Part shown: positions 8,888 through 16,512 of the stretch, piece after piece
Layout of the letters: every line of letters starts with the position of its first letter
Position numbering within the stretch: position 1 is the stretch's first letter
The notes under the pieces: generated by a model
The model's input: the letters and a program-made list of their open reading frames with translations, nothing else
Databases searched by the model: none
Told to the model about the DNA's origin: nothing
Position numbers and translations under genes: made by a program
Assembly: GCA_028819235.1 (NCBI GenBank)
Contig: JAPPMC010000151.1
Location: 1-39,077, forward strand
Reading direction: 5' to 3'
Source of the DNA: Bryobacterales bacterium
GTDB lineage: Bacteria; Acidobacteriota; Terriglobia; Bryobacterales; UBA6623
Length of the DNA: 39,077 nt

Positions 8888-11815
8888 TCAGGTGGTGCCG
8901 TTACGCAGTCCGTCCTGAAGCAATTCCGCCAAGTGCCGCGCGCGGCGCGCCGTGAAGTGGTCGATCTGCTGGCGGCAGGAGGCGCCGCACACGGCGATCT
9001 CCGCTTCCCGAGAGGCCGCCTCTACCGCCGGGAAGAGGCGCTCCGCCCCGATCTTCCTCGAAATCTCGTAGTGCCCCTTCTCGAATCCGAATGAGCCCGC
9101 CATGCCGCAGCACCCGGACGCCACTTCTTCAACTATGTGTCCCGGCACGAGCCGCAAAGCGCGCAGCGCAGGCTCTGTCCCGATCAGCGCCTTCTGGTGG
9201 CAGTGCCCGTGGAAGACAACCTTGCGCTCGAGGCGGCGCCACGGAATGTCGAGTTCGCCGCGCCCGTCCAAGGCCGCGAGAAACTCCTCAAGCATCAACG
9301 CGCGGCCCGCCACGCCGGCCGTGCCCGGCGCAGCGACGAGTTCCGGATACTCCTCGCGGAGCGTCAGCAGGCAGCTCGGCTCGCATCCAACGATCGGCAT
9401 CCCCTCCGATCCCGCCCCTGCCAGCGCTTGCACGTTTTGCGCCGCCACTTCACGGGCGTCTTGCAACAGCCCGTGGGAGAGCATCGGGCGCCCGCAGCAG
9501 CGGTGAGGGACCAAGCGCACCTCGTAGCCGGCCGCCTCCAGCAGCTCAACGGCCGCTTTGCCCACCTGCGGATAGTTGAACTGCATGAAGCAGTCGTCGA
9601 ACAGCACGACCGGCCCCCGCCGGGCCGCGCCAAGGCTGGCTGGGCGGCGCCGGAACCAGCGCCTGAAGGGCCTCCGCGCGAGCGGCGGGAGCGGGCGCCT
9701 CCGGTCCACCTGCAGCAATGCCTCGTTCAGCCAGCGGACGGGTGGCAGTGCCGCAAGGGCATTGAACAGCCGGGGCACACGCCCCGCGATGCGGTAGACC
9801 CGCTCGATGTGGCCGAATGCCTTCGCCTTGAGCGGCACGCCATGACGGGCATAGAAGTGCGAGAGCCACTCGTACTTGATCTTCGCCATGTCAACGTTCG
9901 ACGGGCACTCTGTCTTGCAGGCCTTGCAGGCCAAGCATAGGTCCAGCACATCGTACATACGGCGGGAGGTGAACTCCTGTGCGGGAAGGGTGCCCGAGAG
10001 GGCAGCGCGAAGCGCATTCGCGCGCCCGCGGGTGGAGTGCTCCTCGTCCATCGTGGCGTGGTAGGACGGGCACATCGTGCCGGCCATTCGCTTGCGGCAC
10101 ACTCCAGCCCCGTTGCACATCTCGATCGCCCTGGCGAACCCGCGCTCGGCGGAGAAGTCCAGCGTAGTCTCGACCGGAACTGTCTTGTAGCTGGGCCCCC
10201 AGCGCAGGTCGTGCTCCAGGTCGGGCGCATTGACTACCTTTCCCGGGTTGAGGATGTTCTGCGGGTCAAGGATCTGCTTCACCTCGAGAAAGGCACGATA
10301 TATCTGTGGGCCGAACAGCCACCGGTTGTACCTGCTGCGGGCGATCCCGTCGCCGTGCTCGCCGGACATCGAGCCGCCGTGGTCCATGACGATCGCGAAG
10401 ACCTCGTCGGCGATCTCGGCCATCTTGCGGACCTCCGAGGCCTGCTTGAGATTGATCATCGGCCGCACGTGGAGGCAGCCCACCGATGCGTGGCCGTAAT
10501 AGCCCCCCCGTGCGCCATGCCGGTCGAGCACGGCCCGAAAGTCCGCTAAGAAGCGGCCCATTCGCTCAATAGGGACGGCTGGGTCCTCCACAAAGGCGAT
10601 CGGCTTGTGGTCCCCCTTCACGGACATCAGGATTCCAAGCGCCTCTTTGCGCACGCCCCAAATCCGCGCCTGAACGGAGGGGTCGGTGACGGGCAGGTAG
10701 CCGAAACCGACGCGCCGGCGGCCCAGCAACCGGCGGAGCCCCTCCAGCTTTCCTTTCACCTCGTGAGGGCTCTCGCCGTGGTACTCCACCACCATCAGAG
10801 CCTGAGCGGTGGGATCTACCCAATCGAGCCTGGCCGAGAACGAAGGGTTGGCCCGGGCGTTCTCCAGGATGAACTCGTCGATCAGCTCGACGGCCGAGGG
10901 GTCGGTCGAGACGATGAGCTGGGTGGCGTCCACCGCCGCAAAGACCGAGTCGAAGTGGACGACCAGGATTCCCTTGGCCGGCGGCATTGGGACGATCCGC
11001 AGCTTGGCTTCGGTGACCACGGCAAGAGTGCCCTCGCAGCCCACGATCACGCGACTGAGGTTGAGCGGCCCGGCCCGGCTGGAATAACCGGCGCCGAATC
11101 GATCCCCGTCGCGCACCAGTTCGTCCAAGTTGTACCCGCTGACGCGTCTCAGAATCTTCGGAAAACGATCCAGAATCTCGCCGCGGTAGCGCTCGCCTAG
11201 CTTCGGCAGTTCCCGGTATGCGGCAGGCACCAAGCCGTCGCCCGACATCAGCGCGGGCAGGCTCCGGGCCTCGGCCGGCCTGAGCCAGGCGTCAGTGCCG
11301 TCGGAGAACACGCAGCGCAGTTCCAGCACATGGTCGATCGTCTTCCCATGGACGATGGAGTGCGACCCGGCAGAGTTATTGCCGATCATTCCGCCGACGG
11401 TTCCGCGGCTTGCCGACGAGGTGTTGGGGCCGAACTGGTAGCCCAAGGGCCTCAGGTGCCGGCCAAGCTGGTCCTGCACGACGCCCGGCTGGACTCGCAC
11501 CCAGCGCTCCTCCAGATTGGTCTCGAGGATGCGGCGCATGTACTTGGAGAAATCGATGTGGACGGCCTCTCCGACCGTCTGGCCAGACAGGCTGGTCGCC
11601 CCTCCCCGCGGCAGGACTGGTACGCCATGCCGGGCGCACAGGCTCACGAGCTCGCGCACGTCCCCGTGGTGTCGGGGGATCACGGCCCCGATTGGCTCGA
11701 TCTGCCACACCGACGCGTCGGTGGAATACAGGACCTTGGAGTAGGGGTCAAAGCGCACCTCGCCCTCGACCAGCCGGCCGATCTGCTCTGCGAGGTCACT
11801 GGGATAGGCTGGCAT
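8888..11815 (-). CDS. FAD-linked oxidase/Fe-S fusion (YdiJ/D-2-hydroxyacid dehydrogenase type, GlcD-GlcF-like fusion)
   Basis: The 975-residue protein fuses a GlcD-like flavoprotein with a GlcF-like iron-sulfur subunit. The N-terminal half has the PCMH FAD domain (PVLPRGGATSLSGQTVG, FGPNTSSASRGTVGGMIGNNSAGS) and the FAD-oxidase C-terminal domain ending near EHGDGIARSRYNRWLFG. The second half has two ferredoxin-type motifs, starting at Cys567 (CNGAGVCRKR...MCPSY) and Cys627 (CLACKACKTECPSNVD), followed by two CCG domains (RCCGRPMLSHG and SGCCGMAGSFGFE). It likely oxidises D-lactate, D-2-hydroxyglutarate or a related 2-hydroxyacid and feeds electrons to the quinone pool. ATG 11815 was chosen because family homology begins at PAYPSDLAEQ; a GTG at 11842 would add nine residues. 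It lies 50 bases after the aminotransferase gene, likely in the same transcript. Confidence 0.93.
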   Translation of the reverse strand: MPAYPSDLAEQIGRLVEGEVRFDPYSKVLYSTDASVWQIEPIGAVIPRHHGDVRELVSLCARHGVPVLPRGGATSLSGQTVGEAVHIDFSKYMRRILETNLEERWVRVQPGVVQDQLGRHLRPLGYQFGPNTSSASRGTVGGMIGNNSAGSHSIVHGKTIDHVLELRCVFSDGTDAWLRPAEARSLPALMSGDGLVPAAYRELPKLGERYRGEILDRFPKILRRVSGYNLDELVRDGDRFGAGYSSRAGPLNLSRVIVGCEGTLAVVTEAKLRIVPMPPAKGILVVHFDSVFAAVDATQLIVSTDPSAVELIDEFILENARANPSFSARLDWVDPTAQALMVVEYHGESPHEVKGKLEGLRRLLGRRRVGFGYLPVTDPSVQARIWGVRKEALGILMSVKGDHKPIAFVEDPAVPIERMGRFLADFRAVLDRHGARGGYYGHASVGCLHVRPMINLKQASEVRKMAEIADEVFAIVMDHGGSMSGEHGDGIARSRYNRWLFGPQIYRAFLEVKQILDPQNILNPGKVVNAPDLEHDLRWGPSYKTVPVETTLDFSAERGFARAIEMCNGAGVCRKRMAGTMCPSYHATMDEEHSTRGRANALRAALSGTLPAQEFTSRRMYDVLDLCLACKACKTECPSNVDMAKIKYEWLSHFYARHGVPLKAKAFGHIERVYRIAGRVPRLFNALAALPPVRWLNEALLQVDRRRPLPPLARRPFRRWFRRRPASLGAARRGPVVLFDDCFMQFNYPQVGKAAVELLEAAGYEVRLVPHRCCGRPMLSHGLLQDAREVAAQNVQALAGAGSEGMPIVGCEPSCLLTLREEYPELVAAPGTAGVAGRALMLEEFLAALDGRGELDIPWRRLERKVVFHGHCHQKALIGTEPALRALRLVPGHIVEEVASGCCGMAGSFGFEKGHYEISRKIGAERLFPAVEAASREAEIAVCGASCRQQIDHFTARRARHLAELLQDGLRNGTT

Positions 11816-11865
11816 CTGTCGGCTCGGCTCGCGGCGCGGCACCGGATCCCGTGCAGTCCGCGACG

Positions 11866-13083
11866 TCAGGCGAGTGCCCGTCGGACGCGGCGGCTCAGCC
11901 GGGACAGGCCGACGCCTATACTCTCATCTTCCACGTTGGAGAAGGACAGGCGCAGCGAGTTGGGGCGAGGCTTCCCGGCGAAGAAGGGCGCGCCTGGGAT
12001 GAAGGCCACTTTGTCCGCTTCCAAGCTGGCGTGAAGCAGCGCGAGCGCGTCAACGCCCTCCGGCAGGTCCAGCCACTGAAAGAGCCCGCCACGGGCCATG
12101 CGCCAGCGGGCCAACTGGCCGAAGTTTTCGCCCAGAGCTGCCTTCAAGACCCTGGACTTGGCGCTGTAGAAGGCTCGGACGCGCCCGACTTGGGCGGGCA
12201 TCCAGCCGCGACGCAGGAACTCGAGCACGAGTCGCTGGCCGAGGGTGGATGTGCACAGGTCTGCGGCTTCCTTGCAGTACTCCATGCGTCGCAGGACTGG
12301 CTCGGGACCATGGACCCAAGCGACCCGCAGCCCTGGGGCGAGTATCTTGGAGAACGTCGAGAGGTAGAGCACGTGGGAGCTGTCGGGCATCGCCTTGAGC
12401 GGGGCGAGGTCGGCGCTGTCGACCCCGTCGAAGTAGAGTTCGCCGTAGGCGTCATCCTCCAAGACGAGCAGGCCCGCTTGACTTGCGGCGGCGCACACCT
12501 CCCGGCGCCGCTGGCGGGACCACAGCGAGCCGGCCGGGTTCTGGAAGTTAGGGATCACGTAGGCAAGCTTGCAGGGGTGCCCTAACGAACGGGCCTCGGC
12601 CACGCGCGCGCGTAAGTGGGCCGGATCCATGCCCTGCCTGTCGCAGCGGACCTCGAACAGCTTCGCCCCCACGTTTTCGAACGATGCCATCGCGCCGATG
12701 AAGCTGGGAGTCTCGACGAAGACAGCGTCACCGGGATCGAGCAGCACTCTCGCAACAAGGTCCAGCCCTTGCTGCGAGCCGCTGACAACAAGCGTGCTGG
12801 CCGAGCCCAAGCGCACCCCCTTCAGCCTGCGGTCCCGGTCGCGCACGGCGGCGATCAGGCGGGCATTGCCGCGGGTGACCGAGTACTGGAACACGCCTCC
12901 ACGCTCGCGGTCGACCAGGTCGTTGTGGATCTGGCGCAGCTGCTCGTGGGGGAACGTCCCGGCATTTGGCGATCCCGCCGCGAACGAGATGACATCCGGC
13001 CGGTTGACCAGACCGGTCAGCTGGCGGATCAGCGAGGAGCGCATCGCGCGAGCATTGCGCGACAAGAGCCGTTCACCGTCCAT
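11866..13083 (-). CDS. PLP-dependent aminotransferase, class I/II (2-aminoadipate/LysN-like)
   Basis: The 405-residue protein is a fold-type I aminotransferase of the subgroup related to LysN and to MocR aminotransferase domains. It has N-terminal ISFAAGSPNAGTFP, cofactor loop SGSQQGLDLVARVLLDPGD, the Asn/Pro block YVIPNFQNPAG, EDDAYGELYF with the Asp that contacts the pyridine nitrogen, and STFSKILAPGLRVAW with the PLP lysine at residue 246. ATG 13083 is the family-consistent start; the open frame extends much further but overlaps xerD in a nonsense frame. The specific substrate is undetermined; 2-aminoadipate or aromatic/branched amino acids are possibilities. It lies 38 bases downstream of the xerD-like gene and upstream of the dehydrogenase gene, suggesting an amino-acid to 2-oxoacid/2-hydroxyacid link with the latter. 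Confidence 0.92.
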   Translation of the reverse strand: MDGERLLSRNARAMRSSLIRQLTGLVNRPDVISFAAGSPNAGTFPHEQLRQIHNDLVDRERGGVFQYSVTRGNARLIAAVRDRDRRLKGVRLGSASTLVVSGSQQGLDLVARVLLDPGDAVFVETPSFIGAMASFENVGAKLFEVRCDRQGMDPAHLRARVAEARSLGHPCKLAYVIPNFQNPAGSLWSRQRRREVCAAASQAGLLVLEDDAYGELYFDGVDSADLAPLKAMPDSSHVLYLSTFSKILAPGLRVAWVHGPEPVLRRMEYCKEAADLCTSTLGQRLVLEFLRRGWMPAQVGRVRAFYSAKSRVLKAALGENFGQLARWRMARGGLFQWLDLPEGVDALALLHASLEADKVAFIPGAPFFAGKPRPNSLRLSFSNVEDESIGVGLSRLSRRVRRALA

Positions 13084-13121
13084 GGTGGAAGCGTAGCAGA
13101 GCGGCGACGCGGCTCCGGCAG

Positions 13122-14087
13122 TCAGGCTCGCGGATGATGGCCGTCGTAGACCTGGCGGAGGCGCGTGCGGAGAACGTGCGTGTAAATCTGGGTGGTCGAG
13201 ATGTCCGCGTGCCCGAGCATCAGCTGCAGGCTGCGCAGGTCCGCGCCCCGCTCCAGCAGGTGGGTCGCAAAACTGTGCCGAAGGGCGTGGGGGGTGATGC
13301 GCGTGGCGATGCCGGCGGAGCGGCCGTGCTTCTTGAGGAGCTTCCAGAATCCCTGGCGCGTCATGCCTGACCCTGCCGCAGTGACGAACAGGTCTTCGGA
13401 GAGGCGCCGCTTGAGAATGGCACTGCGGTGCTTTCTCCGGTACGTCTCGATAGCTTCCAAGGCAGACCGACCCACCGGGACAAGACGCGTCTTGCCGCCT
13501 TTCCCAGTCGTTCGCAGGATGCCGGCCGCGGCGTCCAGATCGGTCACCTTGACCGCCACGAGCTCCGATACCCTCAGCCCGGTAGCGTAGAGCAGCTGCA
13601 GCATGGCCCGGTCGCGCGCTCCCAGATCGGACTTCGGGCTGGGGGCGTCCAAGAGGCTGTCGACCTCGGCCAAGCTGAGGCACTCCGGCAGGGTCTTCCA
13701 TTGCGCCGGCGACCGGACGCCGGAGCTCGGGTCGTCCTGGACACCCCCCCGGTCCAAAAGGAATCGGTACAGGCTGCGGACACTGCTCAGGTAGCGAGCC
13801 ACCGAACGCCCCGAGAGGCCTGCCTCGCAGAGACTGGCCAAGAAGTCCCGCAGGTCGGCTTTGGAGGCGTCGGCAGGCTCCAAACCGCGGTCGGCCAAGA
13901 AGAGGGCCAGCCGTCCGAGGTCGCGACGGTACGCGGCAACAGTGTTCTGAGCCAGGCCCCGCTCGACGCTGGCGAACGCGAGAAAATCCTGAAGGGATGG
14001 GTGCACCGGGCCGAGCAGCCCGCTCCAGCCCTCCGCTGGTTGACGCGGGGGGACGGGCCGTACTAGCATAACCGCAGTTGGAAACAT
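13122..14087 (-). CDS. xerD: tyrosine recombinase XerC/XerD
   Basis: Site-specific recombinase expected to resolve chromosome dimers at dif. The N-terminal SAM-like core-binding domain runs through LQDFLAFASVERGLAQNTVAAYRRDL, and the catalytic domain carries the full set of residues: Arg in ATGLRVSELV, Lys in GKGGKTRLVPVG, His-x-x-Arg in HALRHSFATHLL, His in LGHADISTT and the nucleophile Tyr in QIYTHV. The length of about 321 residues is normal for XerC/D. The start is uncertain: ATG 14087 (used) or ATG 14069, both without a ribosome site; a longer frame exists to 14180 but would overlap the divergent gene. XerC and XerD cannot be separated by eye, so the symbol is tentative. Nothing nearby suggests it belongs to a phage or integron. 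Confidence 0.9.
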   Translation of the reverse strand: MFPTAVMLVRPVPPRQPAEGWSGLLGPVHPSLQDFLAFASVERGLAQNTVAAYRRDLGRLALFLADRGLEPADASKADLRDFLASLCEAGLSGRSVARYLSSVRSLYRFLLDRGGVQDDPSSGVRSPAQWKTLPECLSLAEVDSLLDAPSPKSDLGARDRAMLQLLYATGLRVSELVAVKVTDLDAAAGILRTTGKGGKTRLVPVGRSALEAIETYRRKHRSAILKRRLSEDLFVTAAGSGMTRQGFWKLLKKHGRSAGIATRITPHALRHSFATHLLERGADLRSLQLMLGHADISTTQIYTHVLRTRLRQVYDGHHPRA

Positions 14088-14099
14088 AACGGTGAAGTC

Positions 14100-14600
14100 T
14101 TGTCCAGACTGCGCACAAAGAAGGTGACGGTCCGCCGCTTTGGGGGCGACAATCTTGAGGGCTACGTGAACCCGCAGCACTACCTAGGCGGCACCGGGGT
14201 CGAAGTCACGACGCTGGAAGCGCGCACGGTCGTCGTGCCGTACAGCCAAGTGCGTGCGGTGTACTTCGTCCGCGACTTCGGCAAGGACCCCGAGGCCGGG
14301 CAGCGAATGCACTTTGCATCGCGCCCGAAACAGGCCGGCTTGTGGGTGCGGCTGCTGTTCTCGGACGGCGGCTACATGGAAGGGGTCATGCCGAATGACC
14401 TGCTCCTGATGGGCCAGCCCGGCCTGACGATCACGCCGCCGGACGCCAACCAGCTCAACCGGAGTGTCTTCGTGCCGGAGACGGCCTTGGACCGCGTGGT
14501 GGTGATAGGCCTCATCGGGCGCTCGCCGTACGGCACGCGACTGCCGCCGAGGCCAGGCAGGCGCGGTGCGGGCCAGATCCCGCTCTTTCCCTCTTCCTGA
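14100..14600 (+). CDS. conserved hypothetical protein (DUF6982-like)
   Basis: This 166-residue protein has no signal peptide or membrane segment. It has a compact beta-rich look: KVTVRRFGGDNLEGYVNP at the start, VVVPYSQVRAVYFVRDFG, a central FASRPKQAGLWVRLLFSDGGYMEG, and VMPNDLLLMGQPGLTITPPD. From memory, similar short proteins are annotated as DUF6982 and are common in Acidobacteriota; I am not certain of that number. The function is unknown. Two Sm-like or PilZ-like beta repeats (LEGYVNP... and MEGVMPNDLL) can be imagined but are not proven. The start used is TTG 14100; a GTG at 14124 is an alternative. It is divergent from xerD by 12 bases or less, and its end is 13 bases from the convergent trxB. 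Confidence 0.75.
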   Translation: MSRLRTKKVTVRRFGGDNLEGYVNPQHYLGGTGVEVTTLEARTVVVPYSQVRAVYFVRDFGKDPEAGQRMHFASRPKQAGLWVRLLFSDGGYMEGVMPNDLLLMGQPGLTITPPDANQLNRSVFVPETALDRVVVIGLIGRSPYGTRLPPRPGRRGAGQIPLFPSS

Positions 14601-14613
14601 CGCCGGGTCCGGC

Positions 14614-15534
14614 CTAGCCTTCTTCCTCGAGTAGCCGCTCGGCCTCGATGGCGGCCTTGCAGCCCGCTCCGGCGGCTGTTACCGCCTGCCGATAGACGCG
14701 GTCCTGCACGTCTCCGGCGTGGAAGACGCCCTTCACGCTCGTCTTGGCGCCGCCGTGGGAGACGATGTAGCCCTGCTCGTCGAGGTCAAGCTGGCCCGCA
14801 AAGATACCCGTGTTGGGGATGTGGCCGATTGCCAAGAAGAGAGCGCTGGTCTGGTGGTCCCATTCGCGGCCGTCCTCGGTGCTCCTGAGCCGCACACTGG
14901 TCACCTCATTGGCATCCGGGTCCTCTACGGCACTGACGGTGGCGCTTGTGATCCAGTGGATCTTCTCGTTAGCCCGGGCGCGGTCGAGCATGATCTTGGA
15001 CGCCCGAAACTCCTCGCGGCGGTGCACGACCGAGACCTCCGTCGCGAACCGGGTCAGGAAGAGCGACTCTTCCATGGCGCTGTCGCCGCCGCCCACAACC
15101 GTCACCGGCATGCCGCGAAAGAAGAAGCCGTCGCATGTGGCGCAGGAACTCACCCCGTGGCCGATCAGGGCCTGTTCCGAAGGCAGGCCCAGCCAGCGAG
15201 CCGATGCACCCGACGCAATGATTAGGGTCTTCGTCTCAAGTGCCTCATCTCCGATCCAAGCCTTGAACGGGCGCTCGGACAAGTCCACACGGGATACTTC
15301 CCCGTGCCGGTACACGGCTCCGAATCGCTGTGCCTGGCGCTTCATCCGGTCGACCAGTTCCGGCCCCATGATGCCGTCAGGGAAACCGGGAAAGTTCTCG
15401 ACGTCCGTGGTGAGCGTCAGCTGGCCGCCAGCCTCGAGGCCTTCGATCACCAACGGCTCTAGCCCTGCCCGCGCGGCATAGATCGCAGCGGTGCTTCCGG
15501 CGCAACCGGAGCCGATCACTACAACGCTGTGCAT
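14614..15534 (-). CDS. trxB: thioredoxin reductase TrxB
   Basis: TrxB is the FAD/NADPH flavoprotein that reduces thioredoxin. The 306 residues show the FAD motif VVVIGSGCAGSTAAIYAAR, GLEAGGQLTLTTDVENFPGF, the redox-active CATC in SSCATCDGFFFRG, the NADPH motif VTVVGGGDSAMEES and HRREEFRASK for NADPH selectivity, and the closing FHAGDVQDRVYRQAVTAAGAGC. Note that the first glycine motif contains GSGCAGS rather than the commoner GSGPAGY. The start is ATG 15534; an ATG 11 codons upstream overlaps a TAGAAT hexamer (15563-15568, -) that could be the -10 box, which favours the shorter form. Convergent with the preceding gene. Confidence 0.96.
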   Translation of the reverse strand: MHSVVVIGSGCAGSTAAIYAARAGLEPLVIEGLEAGGQLTLTTDVENFPGFPDGIMGPELVDRMKRQAQRFGAVYRHGEVSRVDLSERPFKAWIGDEALETKTLIIASGASARWLGLPSEQALIGHGVSSCATCDGFFFRGMPVTVVGGGDSAMEESLFLTRFATEVSVVHRREEFRASKIMLDRARANEKIHWITSATVSAVEDPDANEVTSVRLRSTEDGREWDHQTSALFLAIGHIPNTGIFAGQLDLDEQGYIVSHGGAKTSVKGVFHAGDVQDRVYRQAVTAAGAGCKAAIEAERLLEEEG

Positions 15535-15562
15535 GGAGATGCCCCGGGCAGTCCCGAGTTCC

Positions 15563-15568
15563 ATTCTA
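15563..15568 (-). promoter_or_regulatory. candidate -10 box of trxB
   Basis: TAGAAT on the minus strand, about 29 bases upstream of the trxB start. No clear -35 element at 16-18 bases spacing was found, so this is a weak call based on one hexamer. Confidence 0.2.
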
Positions 15569-16251
15569 GCGGCAGTCTGGGAAACCGCCCGAATCCAATG
15601 CCCAACGCCGCCGACTGCGGAACCTTGCCGAATCCTACGGGGACGAAGCTCATCGTAGTGGGGAGCCTTGAGCTTGGGAATCGAACCACGCGGATGATTG
15701 GACAGCTGGCGCTGCCCTGAGCACGAGCGCACGAATGAATAATCTAGCCGTGGCCACTGCCATTGCCCCGCTCTTCCCCCGTTGCGAGGCACCCCACCCT
15801 GCCGACACCCGGGATTCGGCAGTGCCTGGCCAAGGAATCGGCGAACTGACGGTCACCAACCTGACGAAGTGGCGCACCTTCGCCCCCGCACTCGTGGCGG
15901 TCGGCGAGGGAGCGCCAAGCCCCGTTCGCCTCGAGGAGAGGGGCGAGAGCGGAATCACGCCGGTTGGCTCAACGCCAACAGTCCCGACGGCGTTACCGCG
16001 CTAACGCACGGTTGGGACAGACGAACCGCGGGCGTCACGGCCAGCGGACCCCGGGGCCTGCCCGGACATCGAACGCAGGTGCCGGTGCCATCCTTCCCGG
16101 GCGACCTGGCCTGGACACCCGCCGTCCGCGCCGCAGTTGGAGCTGGACGGTTTGAGGGCGTACCTGCACACAAGTGCGCCCGGCGCGGGCCGCCTCCGAA
16201 GCTCATCGTGACCGTCGGGAGTCTACCCGCACAGAGTGAGATAGCATGGAC

Positions 16252-16269
16252 TCACCAAACCACTGGTGA
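16252..16269 (+). promoter_or_regulatory. small inverted repeat upstream of the candidate tiny ORF
   Basis: TCACCA and TGGTGA form a perfect 6-bp stem with a 6-base loop, ending directly before the strong ribosome-site-like sequence. It could be an operator or an RNA hairpin controlling access to that site. Inferred from position only. Confidence 0.25.
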
Positions 16270-16288
16270 AAGGGGGTGATTCAGAGAG

Positions 16289-16345
16289 ATGAGTGACAGT
16301 AGTTCTGGCAGTATCGTTCTGGACGCGGAGGTGCCCGAGAGCTAG
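16289..16345 (+). CDS. candidate 18-residue small protein behind an extended Shine-Dalgarno
   Basis: ATG 16289 opens an 18-codon frame encoding [18 protein letters not shown] and ending in TAG. It is acidic, with no hydrophobic segment and no cysteine. The reason to list it is upstream: AAGGGGGTGATTC at 16270-16282 matches 10 of 12 bases of the full anti-Shine-Dalgarno complement (AAGGAGGTGATC), far better than any other gene here, with 8 bases between its 3' end and the ATG. No family is recognised. It could be a leader peptide, a small regulatory protein or a chance frame. The next gene on this strand is tsaD, 167 bases downstream. Confidence 0.3.
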   Translation: MSDSSSGSIVLDAEVPES

Positions 16346-16469
16346 CTCAACCACGGGAGTGTTTCCGAGCCCCGTCTTCGCCAGACCGGGGCCAACATTC
16401 CTGCGGGCCGGCACAGCGCCGCGTCAGGCAGGCTGCCAGTGATCCAACACAGGCGCAAGCGCGCCACAA

Positions 16470-16503
16470 ATGCCCCGGCTGGCCGCCATGGCCGCCGGGG
16501 CAT
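16470..16503 (+). promoter_or_regulatory. strong GC hairpin immediately upstream of tsaD
   Basis: ATGCCCCGGC (16470-16479) pairs perfectly with GCCGGGGCAT (16494-16503); inside, GGCC (16481-16484) pairs with GGCC (16490-16493) across a 5-base loop, giving 14 base pairs with one bulged T. It ends nine bases before the tsaD ATG. No T-run follows, so it is not a classic terminator; it could still stop a short upstream transcript or limit ribosome access to tsaD, which has no Shine-Dalgarno sequence in the nine free bases. Confidence 0.45.
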
Positions 16504-16512
16504 ACCTCAACC

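Larger units (their letters stand above)
15535..16512. other. 978-base gene-poor region between trxB and tsaD, with tiny ORF and hairpins near its right end
   Basis: No conserved gene is recognisable. The longer open frames (15735-16004 +, 15650-15958 -) have no motifs. The right third carries a 6-bp hairpin at 16252-16269, a Shine-Dalgarno-like stretch at 16270-16282, an 18-codon ORF at 16289-16345 and a strong hairpin at 16470-16503, each listed separately. This spacing is exceptional in a window where most genes touch or overlap. Confidence 0.5.

Noticed and set aside
13122..14087. Tyrosine recombinase as the integrase of a genomic island
   Set aside because: It has the size and motifs of a housekeeping XerC/D, no tRNA or att repeats nearby, and its neighbours are ordinary metabolic genes.
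13084..14118. N-terminal extension of the aminotransferase frame to 750 codons
   Set aside because: The extra part overlaps xerD in another frame and reads as low-complexity noise; family homology starts at ATG 13083.
15660..15700. TTCGATTCC T-loop-like sequence on the minus strand suggesting a tRNA
   Set aside because: The flanking bases do not pair as a T-stem, and no acceptor, D or anticodon arm can be built around it.
16320..16400. GGAGGTGCCCGAGAG resembling the 5' end of a tRNA-Ser
   Set aside because: No anticodon arm or T-loop follows within the needed distance; the similarity stops after about 15 bases.
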